From Lichenostomus cassidix (taxonomy: Eukaryota > Chordata > Aves > Passeriformes > Meliphagidae): a DNA stretch of 64,000 nucleotides. Where the stretch lies: NCBI GenBank assembly GCA_008360975.2, contig CM039210.1:4652293-4716292 (forward strand). The letters run 5' to 3'. A program made the translations under genes and the position numbers. The notes beneath the pieces are model-generated. The model was not told where the DNA came from. It made no database searches and saw only the letters and a program-made list of their open reading frames with translations. This document shows, piece after piece, positions 11,275 to 22,180 of the stretch; the stretch's first letter is position 1; each line of letters begins with the position of its first letter.

Positions 11275-12020
11275 TATGATGATATGTGTAATTATTCTGT
11301 CCGTCTTCCATTTAAAAGAAGACCTGAAATCTGGGTACCTGTAGATCTAACTTGAACCTGGGAAGGACAAGACTGCATTTCACAATTATCCTGACTAATC
11401 TGAAAAGAAATCCAAAAGAGCAAGAAACAAGTTCACAAATTTCTGGGTTGGCTAATCTTTGCTATTGTTCCTACCATAATAATATTAACAGCAGCCTCTG
11501 TGGCTGTTGCGGCCTTGACAAATTCAATTTAAACTGCCCACACTGTGGGACAAGCTTTAACTAATATTACACAAGAATTACAAACACAAGAAAAAATTGA
11601 TCAAGAAATAATGGCCAGATTAGATGCCTTAGAAAGTGCTCTTTTATGGGTAGGCAAAAGAGTTGAAGCCCAAAAAATGGAACAGAATTGGGAGACAGTG
11701 AAAACCTATCTCCTTGGGGCATTTGACAAAACCTTACGACAAGATATTCGTTCACTTCACACTCAATTAAAAAATCAGCTCAGAGCTTTGCAAGCTCTGG
11801 AGGAACAAAAGGTGTTGACAGACCTAAAAAATTATCTCTCTTGGCTGAATGTGAAAAATTGGTTCTCTGGAATAAATTTATGAGTTTGGGTTTTCATCGG
11901 ACTAGGTTGTTTGGAAATAATATCCTTTTTAATTCCCTGTCTTGTCCTTTTCAACATAGTTAAAAATGTTTAAAGTACACAAAAGCAAGTCATGGTTTCC
12001 TTAGCTTTATCTATGACCTC
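11275..12020 (+). pseudogene. ERV-beta env transmembrane subunit remnant
   Basis: It resumes after the ERV-W TSD. A hydrophobic Ile/Ala/Val-rich fusion-peptide-like run lies near 11450-11530, followed by heptad-repeat coiled coil (open frame 11545-11883), Trp-rich membrane-proximal sequence near 11840, and a membrane-spanning stretch near 11890-11960. The layout matches betaretroviral transmembrane subunits. Stops at about 11530 and 11881 and upstream frameshifts break it. It would have driven membrane fusion. Confidence 0.75.
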
Positions 12021-12028
12021 AATAAAAA

Positions 12029-12041
12029 CAGAAGGGGGAGA
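12029..12041 (+). promoter_or_regulatory. ERV-beta polypurine tract
   Basis: A purine-rich AGAAGGGGGAGA run directly precedes the TG of the 3' LTR. Confidence 0.8.
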
Positions 12042-12332
12042 TGTGGAGTTGCAGAGGAAGAGGCCCCCGAAATCCCACAAGAATTGGAAGGACCACATGC
12101 AGAAAAGTATTGATCAGCACAGGATTTGAAGCAGATAGCAGACTTCCTTTTCTCCCCTGGGAAGAATAAACAAGCCATCAAACCTGACAAGATGAATTGA
12201 GGAATTGTAAAAATACTGAGAAAATAACAAGGATACAACTTCTCATGCTAAAAAGTATATATACTCTTGGCTTTGTAATAAAGGCAGAATTCATGTTGCA
12301 CATGGCAAGTGGTTCTCATTCCATACACTACA
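12042..12332 (+). repeat. ERV-beta 3' LTR (291 bp)
   Basis: It starts TGTGGAGTTG after the polypurine tract, has a TATATATA-like box near 12256 and AATAAAG near 12280, and ends near ACTACA. The next bases are CR1, so the provirus sits in a CR1 whose other half would be left of this window. The right end is placed to within a few bases. Confidence 0.78.
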
Positions 12333-13045
12333 TCACGTTGGCCAGCTTCCAGTCATCTGGGATCTCCCCAGTTAGCCAGGACTGATGAGAAATGATGGAG
12401 AGTGGATTGGCGAGCTCTTCTGCCAGTTCCCTCATCACCCTAGGATGGATCCCATCTAGTCCCATAGACTTGTGAGCATCTAAGTGGCTCAGCAGGTCTC
12501 TAACTGCTTCCTCCTGGATTACAGGGGGGCTATTCTGCTTCCCATTCCCCTCTACCAGCTCAGGAGGCCACTTGTCCTGAGGACAGCCTGTCTTGTTGTT
12601 AAAAACTGAGGCAAAGAAGGTGTTAAGTACCTCAGCCTTTTCCTCATCTTTGGTAACTATATCCCCCCCCATCCGATAAACAATGGAGGTTTTCCATGCT
12701 TCTCCTTTTGTTATTAATGTATTTATTAAAACATTTTTATTATCCTTTACAGAAGTGGCCAGGTTAAGTTCTAATAGAGCTTTTGCCTCTCTAATTTTCT
12801 TTTTGCATGATCTAAGGACATCTTTAAACGCTTCCTGAGTTGCCCGCCTCCTTTTCCAAAGGTGATACACCCTCTTTTTTTCCTTGAGTTCCTGCAAAAG
12901 GTCCCTGCCCAGCCAGGCTGGTTGTTTTCTCCACTGGCTCATCTTTTGGCACATAGGGACAGTCTGCTCCTGCACCTTCAAGATTTCATTCTTGAAGTAT
13001 GGCCATCCTTTCTGGAGCCCTTTCTTTTTAAGGGCTGTTTCTTAA
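12333..13045 (-). pseudogene. CR1 LINE ORF2 fragment
   Basis: CR1 is the dominant bird LINE; ORF2 encodes endonuclease and reverse transcriptase. The open minus-strand frame (12981-12328) covers the linker and the start of the reverse transcriptase, with Ser-Met-Gly-Leu-Asp-Gly-Ile-His-Pro and the Trp-Leu-Thr-Gly-Glu motif. No catalytic core is included. The left end is cut by the ERV-beta LTR. It is a 5'-truncated fossil and the best evidence that this is avian DNA. Confidence 0.92.
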
Positions 13046-13154
13046 GGTACTCTCCAAATCAGCCTCTTGAATAGGCTGAAAGTGATGATATAATTGGCTA
13101 TTTTCTATTAAAAGTGATTGTAAAACTATATGAGTAGATAACAAAAGGGGATTC

Positions 13155-13422
13155 TGTGGTAGCACAGACTCTTTCCCATGGGAATTTTCTCTTCTTCTTC
13201 CTGTGTTTTTATAAATAAAGAAAAAGTTTTGATGTTATTGAAACGGTCTTTGGAAAGATAGGCGGTTCAAGCCTGGCCAATCGGCCTAGGGGGAGGTTTT
13301 GAATTGGCCCAATCCAGACGATCTGTGAAAGTCTATATAAGTTCTAAAATTAATTAATAAATTCAGATTTGTGCCACCTGGGACTCTGGTTTCTCCACTC
13401 CGCTAGCAGTTCAATAGTGACA
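13155..13422 (+). mobile_element. Solo LTR-3a (268 bp)
   Basis: It starts TGTGGTAGCACAG and ends AGTGACA. TSD GGATTC lies at 13149-13154 and 13423-13428. It has a TATATAAG box near 13334 and AATAAA near 13357. Relatives at 30334-30596 and 49456-49716 also have 6-bp TSDs. No internal sequence of this family is present here. Confidence 0.9.
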
Positions 13423-13428
13423 GGATTC

Positions 13429-14045
13429 TGTCATGATCCTGTTTTAGTTATTAGAAATGCCTCCACTCAAATTAAGGTTCGAAGGAGACTATATGCCAAA
13501 AAGTCAATAGTATGGGTTTTATTTGATAGTAAATATGAAAGAGAGAGAGAGAGGGGAAAAGAGAGACAAAGGAAGAGAAAGAAATAGGAAAGAAGTGGGG
13601 GGACAGAAAGAGAGTGACAGAGACAGAATAAAGAAAATATCACCACTCCATGGATCCCGATGATGTTCCATTGATCCTCGCTAGCTGGTCTTCTTGGTGG
13701 TGAAGGTCCCCTGAAAAGCATAGAATCCGATGGATTAATATATGCTCAGGCCAGGTGGGAATGCCCAGGTATGTCCCCGGGGAAGGGGGGGCAGTCTCTT
13801 GCAGCAGACTCTGGACTTGTTGCATCATTTTGCGTCACATGCAGTCTTGTGGTGCAAGGCCTCTGGGGAGTGCTTTGGGGGGGTCTTTGATGGATTATGA
13901 CATCCCCTCAGTTGCCTCTCATGTGAATGTCCCATGGATGTGGCCTGTGGGGTTGGGGGTTTTACAGCTGAGCCAGTTTGTGTAAGGGAGGATGAGTGTT
14001 CAGTGCCTCTGACCAGAGGTTATGCCACACACACGAAACCTCCTT
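13429..14045. other. Unassigned stretch with a purine tract
   Basis: No supported gene. About 13537-13630 is almost pure purine (GA-rich) on the plus strand. The rest (13640-14045) looks like part of an LTR but matches nothing else in the window. Confidence 0.4.
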
Positions 14046-14669
14046 CCCAGCCGGGCAGGGCAGGTGCGATGATTCCCGAGCAGCCGCAGGTGGCGCTGTG
14101 GCGTGAGGTCAGGTCGGTCTCACGTGGTTGGTAATGGCGGGTGGGCTGGATGGCAAGACGGGATGCAGCAGAGAGCTCGGAGAGGCAAGCTGTAGCGGCA
14201 GGGCTGGCTCACCCAGGCTAGCCAGCAAAGGTGGCGGGAACTCCGCAGTTATGGGAAACGCTGCTGTGTGTTCCGGCGAGCAGTGCAGGGGCAGGGCCAG
14301 CCGGACTCCTTCGCAGTTGTCGCAAAAAACGCAGTTGGACAGGCGCGCCCTCCTGGCGGGGAAAAAGGGTTGGGATCCCACGCCTTTTTCCCAAGCAAGA
14401 GCTCACCCAGACAGGAGGAGAAGGCAGAGCACAGCCGAACGTCCCGCGGTCGCAGCCAAAAGCAAGCGGTAGCTTTCCTCTGACCTTTCCGGTGTCCAGC
14501 GAGCAAGTGTTGGTCCCAACGGTCAGAATGCCTCCTCCCCTCACCCCATCCAGCCACAGCAGCCCCATCCTTTGTCTCTTACAAAAGAGTTAATGGCCCT
14601 GAGCACCTGATCGTTGGTTCCCTAGTAACAGGGATGGAGAAAATTCTTCCCCCCACCCAACCTTTAGCA
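14046..14669 (-). repeat. LTR-1 fragment, 3' end missing
   Basis: The reverse complement matches the first two thirds of LTR-1 (LTR start at 14669, GC-rich middle). The AT-rich 3' third with the polyadenylation signal is absent; the break is near 14046. No TSD found. Overlapping open frames on both strands are compositional. Confidence 0.75.
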
Positions 14670-14805
14670 CACCTGTAGCACCATTTCAGTTTTGGGAAAG
14701 GTTGCAAAAAGGTTGTAAAAGGTTATATATTTAAAAAAAAAAGTCATGAAATGTTTTAAAAATATTTTTTTCCCTAAGATGGTAAATATAGGAGTGGGGC
14801 TATCT

Positions 14806-15396
14806 TCAGAGCTCCTGGGAGAAGGGATCCCTAAAAGTTCCCCTTGGGTTGTGTTTTAAGGAACTGGAAAAGGCTACAGTAAATGATTGTACTGCGTCCT
14901 GCTGACGGTCTATATCCCTCCATGTTTCACTGTTTGTTAGGTGAGACCAGGTGTCATTAAGAAAGGTAGAGTAATTCCTACAAACACACCCTAACCTTAG
15001 AGCCTGGGCCACAATCATGAGACACTCTATCTCAGGATTTCTACTAGTACAAGTGTATATTTGAGTGCAATTCCACTTTATCTTAGGATTCTTTTGACTT
15101 GAACTTACTAAATCAGAATATTTTATACCGACCTTTAAGGGGCCTTCTGGGAGGCCTGGACTCCCTTCCCAGTCCAGACACCACTGAACTGGCTGGATAT
15201 ATTCCCACTGTCCCATTTGAGGGTGTCTCAGGTTAGAGAAAAGTTTAGGAGAAAGCGCCCTGAAATGAACACCTCCCCCAAAGGAAAAAGGGTTTTGGCA
15301 CTCCCTCCCCCACCACACAAAAGGAATTTCTTGGATGAAAGTGAAAAAAATCTGTTTATTTAGCAAAACCAACAAAATGCCCACAGGGCACAGCAA
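14806..15396 (-). pseudogene. Open frame of retroviral env character (196 aa)
   Basis: A 196-codon minus-strand frame with several Asn-x-Ser/Thr sites (Asn-Cys-Thr, Asn-Tyr-Ser, Asn-Asp-Thr) and six or more cysteines, which suggests an extracellular envelope surface domain. I do not recognise a CxxC motif or a signal peptide, so this is tentative. It lies next to the 3' end of a minus-strand LTR-5 copy. Nothing supports an active gene; it could also be a gag piece of an unfamiliar ERV. Confidence 0.35.
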
Positions 15397-15415
15397 AAAA
15401 GGAAAAATGAACTAT

Positions 15416-16320
15416 TGATTCGCCCCAATCGAGCCTGGAGACACTTCAGAGACCAAGTCAGAGAAGTGGGTATTTGCTTTATTCAGTGCACCGGATGTGT
15501 GGGAATTGTTTCCACCAAACACACACACCTCAGTACCCCAAAGACACAGTGTTATAGGTAAAATCATGAATATTAATTACATTCTTCAGGATAGGAGTGG
15601 CTATACAAATCATTTCTCGGAAGTCATTAATATCATTAGCATGTGCACCACACATGCTCCGTATGTCCTGGTGGTCTTTGAATACCCCCAAAGCCCCCTC
15701 CAAGGTGAAGGTCCTTCATGGGATGATTCAGCGGTTTCTGTGCTGGTTTCAAATGCATGCTTAGCTGATAAGCCATCAGGCCAGAGCTGTTACCTACAAT
15801 TTGAATTTGAATTAAGGGTTCAGCCTTCAGCCCTGGAAGCCACAGACAGGCGCCTGTACTGGTGGAAGGGGGGCAAAAGCTCAGAGAATCTTTCTCACTA
15901 TTAAGTATTGAACCTGCAAAGGCAGCTGGTGGATTTTAGAGTCCCTTCTTTCCTGGGTTTAGCTTCCCCCTGATGGTCTGGGGGCCGGGCAGAGTCTCTC
16001 CAGCAGTTCCCTGCAGGGTCCCGCTGACTGTCTTCCCGGGGATCATCTGATTTCAGACGAAAAAGCAAGCTGAACAGTCCAAGAAGAAGAAAGCAGAAGC
16101 CACCCAGGATGTTGCTGTCGCAGTCCCAGGGAAGGCTTCTTGCTAGCTAACAAACCAAGCAGCTAGCAGAAGCAAGCAGCCTAGCTAGCAGCATCAGCTG
16201 GAAGCAGGAAGGAATGTGACTCCCCTCATGCTCCAAGGCTGAGAAACCTGGGGGAGTAAGAGCTGGACTGCATACCTGCCCCAGGGTTCTCTCGGCTTCT
16301 AGACTCAGCTTAAAGTGACA
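15416..16320 (-). repeat. LTR-5a (905 bp)
   Basis: On the minus strand it starts TGTCACTTTAAGC and ends GGGGCGAATCA, with AATAAAGCAAATAC (polyadenylation) near the 3' end. A purine run (AGAAAGGGATCC, 16321-16332 on the minus strand) abuts the start, suggesting this is the 3' LTR of the element carrying the env-like sequence at 16321-16791. No TSD seen. Relatives are at 16836-17174 and 58250-59230. Confidence 0.7.
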
Positions 16321-16791
16321 GGATCCCTTTCTGGGCATAAAGCAGACGATAGGGGATACAGAATTATCATAAAATCACCCGAAGACAGAGGGCTATTCCA
16401 TATTTCCAGTATTTGACATCCCCAAGGAGTATTAGTGCAGTCTGTCTGCCGATAGATATTTCCTGAGGTTATTTCCAGATCTGGTTTTGAGATATTACAA
16501 TTCTCAACAGTATCATTTTTACATGTCCATTTTAAGGAATATTCTCCCTCCATTCCTGTCCAATTGGGATAGGTGCTATTTCCTTCCTACATGTGTTCCC
16601 AAATTTTTGTCAAATTGCTGACTAAAGCTCTGCATGGAACTGGATTTTCTGCAGAGGTTGGTGCTGGCAAACAAGTTGTTATAGAGGTTACATTCTGTAA
16701 TCTGCCAAAATCTTGCATTAGCTTTTCCCCTCCCAGAGATTAACGACATAGTTTCTATTATTATTATAAATATTGAGAAAGGAGTGGTCAA
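16321..16791 (-). pseudogene. Env-like remnant upstream of LTR-5a
   Basis: Minus-strand frames 16791-16576 and 16553-16305 follow each other with a shift. The first has a hydrophobic N-terminus (Ile-rich), which could be a signal peptide. The second is cysteine-rich with several Asn-x-Ser/Thr sites. This looks like the start of a glycoprotein, placed just upstream of a polypurine-like tract and an LTR. Family not recognised. Confidence 0.4.
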
Positions 16792-16835
16792 ATAGAAAAC
16801 CCAAATCTATTTGCACTTCAACCATCCTTGTTTCT

Positions 16836-17174
16836 TTGAGCTTTTGCCCCTTCCACCAGCACAGCGCCTGTCAGTTCTGGCCTTGTGGATTCCCTTAATC
16901 TTATCAAGATAAAAGGGGGCAAAAGGAATCCTTTTGCCATTGAGCACAAGAAATCACTAGTAATTATGACTTATGAGAAGTAATTTGTATAACCACTCCT
17001 ATCCTGGGGAATGTAATGAATATTCATGAATTTTACCTATAACACTGTGCCTTTGGAGGTACTGGTGTGTGTGTTTGGTGGAAACAATTCCCACACATCC
17101 GTTGCACCGAATAAAGCAAATACCCACTTCTCTGACTTGGTCTCTGAAGTGTCTCCAGGCTCGATTGGGGCGAA
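16836..17174 (+). repeat. LTR-5b, 3' part, opposite orientation to LTR-5a
   Basis: It matches the last 340 bp of LTR-5 on the plus strand: the CTTTTGCCCC region, the CCGAATAAAGCAAATACCC polyadenylation segment and the GGGGCGAATCA end. With LTR-5a it forms an inverted pair around 16321-16835. Confidence 0.7.
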
Positions 17175-18589
17175 TCACTATGCTCCTGTCCGGCCATCTT
17201 GGTCTTCTGGTTTGTTTCAGGGTTGACGGCTGAAGTCGTCTATACCCTTAATTCAATTTATGGTTGACACTTTTTTCTGGGAGGTGTGAATGTAGATCAC
17301 AGATGTCCTGGGCTGCATGAGATCTGTTTCTTTTTCTTCCTTCAGGGCGTCTTGATCTCTGGCTTTGTGGCTTAACAGTTTAAAAGACATCTATTACCAT
17401 GTATTTCTTACCACATTTCTAGCATACTACAACTATTACATAGTTTATAATTCACTCTAACTTTGTTTCTACTTAACTGTATTTTATCTAAGTGCTACTT
17501 TACACAGTACTTTATCACTTATAAATGCTAAATTCATATATGCTAAAGCCAACATTCACTATCTACTCATTTATCACAGGAGTCCATTGCTTTATTTGAA
17601 TAAAGGAAGACATCATGGGACAGTTTCCCATGGGGTGTCTCAAATTGTTAGATGATGCAGTCTCCTTTTTATTCTAATTTCCTGGCTGCATTTCCCTCTC
17701 TCTTTCCCTATTGTCTGAGGTATTTGAGAGGTACAGACTTCCCGAATCGCCTAATACAGATCCCCCTCTAATGTACATTCCCCCCCCACCCCCGCCTTTT
17801 TTTTCTTTGTGTCTCTGCTCTTTTTCTCTAAGTCCAGGGATTTAGCATGGCCTTGGATGAGTAACAGTCTGTGTCACTTAATGGAATTCCTATGGAATTT
17901 ATGGTTCCTCCCATTGCTTCTTTCACCTATCAGTATCTGGCCTTATCCACCAGCAGGCCTCACAGTTTGTTTGTAAAGACATCTCTCTCTCATTCCTCTC
18001 AGCCTCTCAGCCTCCCTGCTCCCTTTTGGCCTGGCTGGACCCAGTTGGTGTCAGCACCACAGTTCCAAGTCACTGCTGCATTGTGGGAGACGGAGGGGGA
18101 AGAAACAGTCCCACCAGGTGTTGAAAAGTTGCAGCCCCAGGCCCACCAGTCCCAAGTGGCGAAGACCAAAGAAAACATCCCTGGCAGCATCAAGCTAACT
18201 CCCCTCCTCCTCAGCAAACAGCAAGCGGCTGGAACTGGGGCAGCAGCTGGAAAACTCATGGAGAGAGGACCTGACCCCTTCTTGGTGAAACAGCAGGCAG
18301 AAGGAAAAGAAAAAAACAAGCAACAATGGTGTTGCAAAATTCCCTTCAAAGTAGTTGCGGATTGTGAAATGCAGCTTCCTGGGTTGTGACTTGGAACCTG
18401 GGGAGGCTGGGGAGAACAAAAGAGAGTGTGCCCCATGTTTCCTCTTTCTAAAGGGACCCAGCCCTCCTCCTTTCTGCGAACTGGGGTAAAAGACACAAGT
18501 TACACTTCCCAGAGCGCCGCGTCCTAAAGAGACAGTAATAATCTTGGGCATGTTGGCGCAAAGAAGATACACAATCTTTGGGTCACCCA
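17175..18589. other. Unassigned repeat-like DNA
   Basis: No supported gene. 17175-17870 shows only AT-rich sequence. About 17990-18570 has overlapping open frames on both strands but no recognised domain. A segment at 18522-18600 (CCTAAAGAGACAGTAA...) resembles 31500-31570, so both may be ends of one LTR family. Confidence 0.35.
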
Positions 18590-19075
18590 GGATACCAGGT
18601 CATAACAGGAGATCAGGTTGGTTAAACAGGGTCTGGTTGTCCTGTACATGCTGTGTGATGGCACTCAAGGTGATCTGCTCCATAACCTTTCCAGTCACTG
18701 AGGTCAGGCCAACAGGCCTATAGTTCCCTGGATCCTCCTTCTGGTCCTTCTTGTAGATGGACGTCACATCGGCACCCATCCAGTCATCTGGGACCTCCCC
18801 AGTTAGCCAGGATTAATGATAAATGATGGACAGCACTGAGGCAAGTTCTACCGCCAGCTCCCTCCATACCCTCTGGTGAACCTCATCTGGTCCCATAGAC
18901 TTGTGAGCATCTAAGCCACACAGCAGGTCACTAACTACCTCCTCCTGGATTGCAGGATATCTGTTCTGCTCTCTGTCCCTGTCTACCAGCTCAGGGGGCT
19001 GGTTGTCCTGAGGATAACTGGTCTTACTGTGGAAGACTGAAGCAAAGAAGGCAAAGAAGGCGTTAAGTACTTGAG
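18590..19075 (-). pseudogene. CR1 LINE ORF2 fragment
   Basis: It is the same part of CR1 reverse transcriptase as 12333-13045, extended a little further in the 3' direction (the Gly-Asn-Tyr-Arg-Pro-Val motif near 18710). Stops and a small tandem duplication of GCAAAGAAGG near 19040 are present. Truncated at both ends. Confidence 0.85.
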
Positions 19076-19446
19076 GCCCATAAAAGGAAGGCAAAGCACC
19101 CCCCCCCCCATCCGCTGCTTCGAGACACCCTGGGGCCTCCTGGAGCTGACGCCTCCAGCTTGCGGAAAACCTCCTGATCCTGCATTCTTGGACCCAGTAG
19201 TGGAAACCCACCCCCTCCCTGCTTCTGCATTCCATGGTGAGAACATCACAAGTGGATCGAGGTTTGACCGCAGGGATCAGGCATTTAATGGGCTGCTGCA
19301 TTCCAGCCAAACTGCTCCCAAGATTGGAAAAGGCAGATAAGATGCTTCAAACGGCAGGAAAAAAAAAAGGCACAAACAGCTCTGTGCCCACCCCCACTTT
19401 GCTCCTCTGTGATTAGAACGGATCGTGATGCCAGAAAACTAGGCAA
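19076..19446. other. Unassigned unique-looking stretch
   Basis: No gene recognised. It has a C-run at about 19100 and A-runs at about 19360. It lies between CR1 and LTR-4a. Confidence 0.4.
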
Positions 19447-20708
19447 TGTGAAAAACGAAGTTCACTTTCCTCCTAGAATTTAAAAACTTTAATAAAGGAC
19501 AATAGGGGACAAAGACAATAAAGCAAAAGTAGCAGCGCTGGGCGCTTGGCCCTTAGCCAGAGGCAACCCTGTTACTGATGGAGACATTCCTTACATACCC
19601 TTCCTATTGCATCAGTCAAATACATATTCATAAACAATTATACATATTCAAACATTTCCCTGTTGGGGAAGATGAAATAGGAAGGCCTTACAGATATGAT
19701 AGCCTTGCAAAAGATGATGAGAATATGGGAAATATGAGCGAGATTAAAATGAAAACAAGATTCGAGTTGTAGAGTAACTAGAGAACAATGGTATGGCCAA
19801 GGCAGGTAATCCCCCTTCCTGATTGAACAATGCCCTCTGCCCAGGCAAGTCCAAGGGCCAGGGCTGACCTTACATGCCTGATAGAAATCCCAAAAAGGCA
19901 GTTTTTCTAAGGTTTGAAACAAGACCCTATATGCTAATGTGATGATTCTTATAGGCTGTATGTAAATGCTGTAGGACTTGTAGTTTGTCTTAGATTGGTT
20001 AAAGAAGAGTTGAATATTCAACAGAGAAGACAATTTATTGTATTGTAAACGGCAAATCGCTCTCTTTTAGCTCTTCTCTTCCTGCTCTCTCTCTCTCCCC
20101 TCTCTGCTGGCCTGCTTGGAGTCGCGTCTTGCGACTCACAGGCCTCTCACCCCCACTCTATTTCGCAATAAACCTTCATGTTCTAAAACTCATCTTTAGA
20201 GATCTCTTGTCCCTATTTTTACCCCCATAACTAAACCCCACGGAGTCAATTCTTACATTTCCCCAAACTAGTTTGCATGTCCCAGGAACTTTTTGGCATG
20301 GCCCCTCCTCTGATCCACCTTTTTAGAGCATGCGCAGTCCTCTTGGTTGTGGTCTAGAGAGTCGTGTATCGGCCCCCTGTTCTGTGGTTTCAGCAGGTGA
20401 CAGTTGCTGATAGTTGAAATGTCAGTGGCAGGGGTCCTTGTCATGCCCGTTCCTCAGATGTTATCCAACCAAGCAGGTGATTTAGTTATTTCAGTTATTG
20501 TAAGTTAACCACAAGTATTCTAAAACAACCATATCATCTATTTCACCACTATGTCTAAGTTAAGTTAGTTACAAAAATAAAGGCATTAGTTATTATTACA
20601 CAACTATATCTTTATAACAAAGCTACTTATGTAAGAATTAACAATTATACACATAGCATCCATTTTAATATTTGCAAACAGCCAATACTATAATATGTGT
20701 TTATCACA
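19447..20708 (-). mobile_element. LTR-4a (about 659 bp), split by another LTR
   Basis: It is an LTR of the ERV-P family, read on the minus strand (TGTGATAAAC start at 20708, TTTTTCACA end at 19447). The LTR at 19661-20257 splits it. Removing that leaves 659 bp, the length of the 53267-53924 copy. The flanks GCAA and ATGG do not match, so no TSD; there is no primer-binding site or polypurine tract beside it. Confidence 0.82.
19661..20257 (+). mobile_element. Solo LTR (597 bp) nested in LTR-4a
   Basis: It starts TGTTGGGG and ends TTCTTACA, with 6-bp TSD TTTCCC at 19655-19660 and 20258-20263. AATAAA near 20167 sets the + orientation. The 6-bp TSD fits a class II (ERVK-type) integrase. Confidence 0.9.
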
Positions 20709-20985
20709 ATGGGATTAGGACATGTTTTCATGTTTACCTGGTGGACTATGGGTTAAATAAATGCTTTTTTCCCCTCTTATGTGCTATAGCAACTCTAATC
20801 TTTTCACCACGCATAATACCTCACTTAGTGCATCTCATTCAGTCTGTGATCAAGGGGATGCAAGTCGTAGCCATGCCTATCGATCCAGAAATGGCTACAA
20901 AAGAACAAAAAATCATGTCACTGCAAATCATCAAAAAACAAAAAAAATACCCTGGAACAGAAAATCAAGTCAATGATAACTAAAG
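20709..20985 (+). pseudogene. Env transmembrane C-terminal tail fragment (ERV-E)
   Basis: The plus-strand frame ending at 20985 resembles the cytoplasmic tail of the ERV-P envelope (minus strand, 38764-38976): a Met-Pro-(Ile/Val)-Asp-Pro motif then Gln-Lys-Ile-Met and Lys-Lys-Gln. A hydrophobic stretch before it may be the membrane anchor. It is followed by a polypurine tract (21004-21026) and a 3' LTR, so it is the 3' end of a plus-strand provirus whose left part is gone. Confidence 0.65.
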
Positions 20986-21003
20986 TTTGTAAATACAATT
21001 ATT

Positions 21004-21026
21004 GAGAAAATAAAATGAGGAGGGAT
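21004..21026 (+). promoter_or_regulatory. Polypurine tract of ERV-E
   Basis: A purine-rich run (AAAATGAGGAGGGAT at its end) directly precedes the TG at 21027. Confidence 0.65.
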
Positions 21027-21488
21027 TGAAAGGAATGAGAAGGGAGCATCTTTACAGAATGTGAGTGTGCTGGTAAGAGAAGACTGATACTGAAAGATAG
21101 AAGAAACAATGGGAAGGAATTCCATAGAAGTTCCACTGATTCACTTACCCAAGTCTATGGTAATAAACTACAAGAACAGAAGACACAAGAAAAAGAAGGG
21201 GGGGGATGCATATAAGAAGGGGGTCTGCATTAGGCATTTTGGGAAGTCTGTACCTGTCAAGTACCTCAGCCAATGGGGAAAGGGAGAGGGAACTGCAGCT
21301 GAGAAACCAGGATAAAAAGAGGCTGAGTCCTTTATCAATTTGAGTGACCCCATGGGAAATGCCCATGACTTCTGCCTTTATTCATGCTGGTGCTTTTTAT
21401 CAACTATGCTCATTTCCTAAAACCTATAAAACTGTATTCACCCCTGTGGGGGTGGGCTTTTGTGGATATTTTTCCATAACTGCCCTTG

Positions 21489-21935
21489 TGTCAGAAAAAA
21501 ATAACTTAAGAAATTTTATTGTACCTCTCTAGCTAGCTTTAATTGACTTTACATAGGGAAAGGAGCTTTTCTTTAGTTTTTTTTTTTTTTTGAGATATAG
21601 TATCACCCTAAGGAGATGGGATTAACATACCACGGATTGGGAGTAAACCCCGAAGATAACCAGAAAGATAAAGACCATTAACAGAACATCCTCGAGACAT
21701 TGTGGCACCAACTGGACATCCACAGGTCATGGGGTTATCACAGACATTCACCAGATACCATCTGCAGCAAGGGTTTTGACTGTATAAAATTCGGGAGAAA
21801 ATTCTCTGAGGCTATGTGTTCTTGGAATGCTTTCCTAGGCACATCCTGGCCAGCAAATAAAGTAATGCCTGATTCTCTATCACTTCAAATACAGTGTTAG
21901 AGGGTTTTTCTTATTTTCCCGCAGATTCGGTGACA
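21489..21935 (+). repeat. ERV-A 5' LTR (447 bp)
   Basis: TGTCAG start, GGTGACA end. TATAAAA is at 21783-21789 and AATAAA at 21856-21861, giving a promoter about 70 bp upstream of the polyadenylation signal. It has a T-run near 21578-21592. A solo copy is at 31806-32247; a longer variant ends ERV-B. Confidence 0.93.
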
Positions 21936-21940
21936 ATTTT

Positions 21941-21958
21941 TGGCGACCACGAAGGGAC
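21941..21958 (+). promoter_or_regulatory. ERV-A primer-binding site, tRNA-Arg(UCG)-like
   Basis: The 18 bases from TGGCGACCACG match the 3' end of tRNA-Arg(UCG) as I recall it at 17 of 18. It lies 5 nt after the LTR rather than the usual 2-3. ERV-B uses a different arginine isoacceptor. Confidence 0.75.
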
Positions 21959-22180
21959 GAGGCTGTTGATCACTCCACGGACTCCGGGAACGTGAGTGTC
22001 TCCCCAGCGCGCACGGAGATTTCATCCAGGAGACCTCGGTCCCCGGAATCCGGTGAGTTCAACACAAGATCCCGTGGTTTTTTTTTTGTTTAAGGCATTA
22101 CTTTGGGGTAAAATACAAGGGTGATGGTTTAATTAGATACTGGAAAAATCACTAGTGTTACATGCATGTTTTCTCGGTTT

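Noticed and set aside
12328..12981. Host protein gene (217 aa)
   Set aside because: It reads as CR1 ORF2.
18813..19310. 165-aa minus-strand protein
   Set aside because: The C-terminal half is CR1; the N-terminal half is chance extension into other sequence.
19443..20712. TSD for LTR-4a
   Set aside because: The 4-bp flanks GCAA and ATGG do not match.
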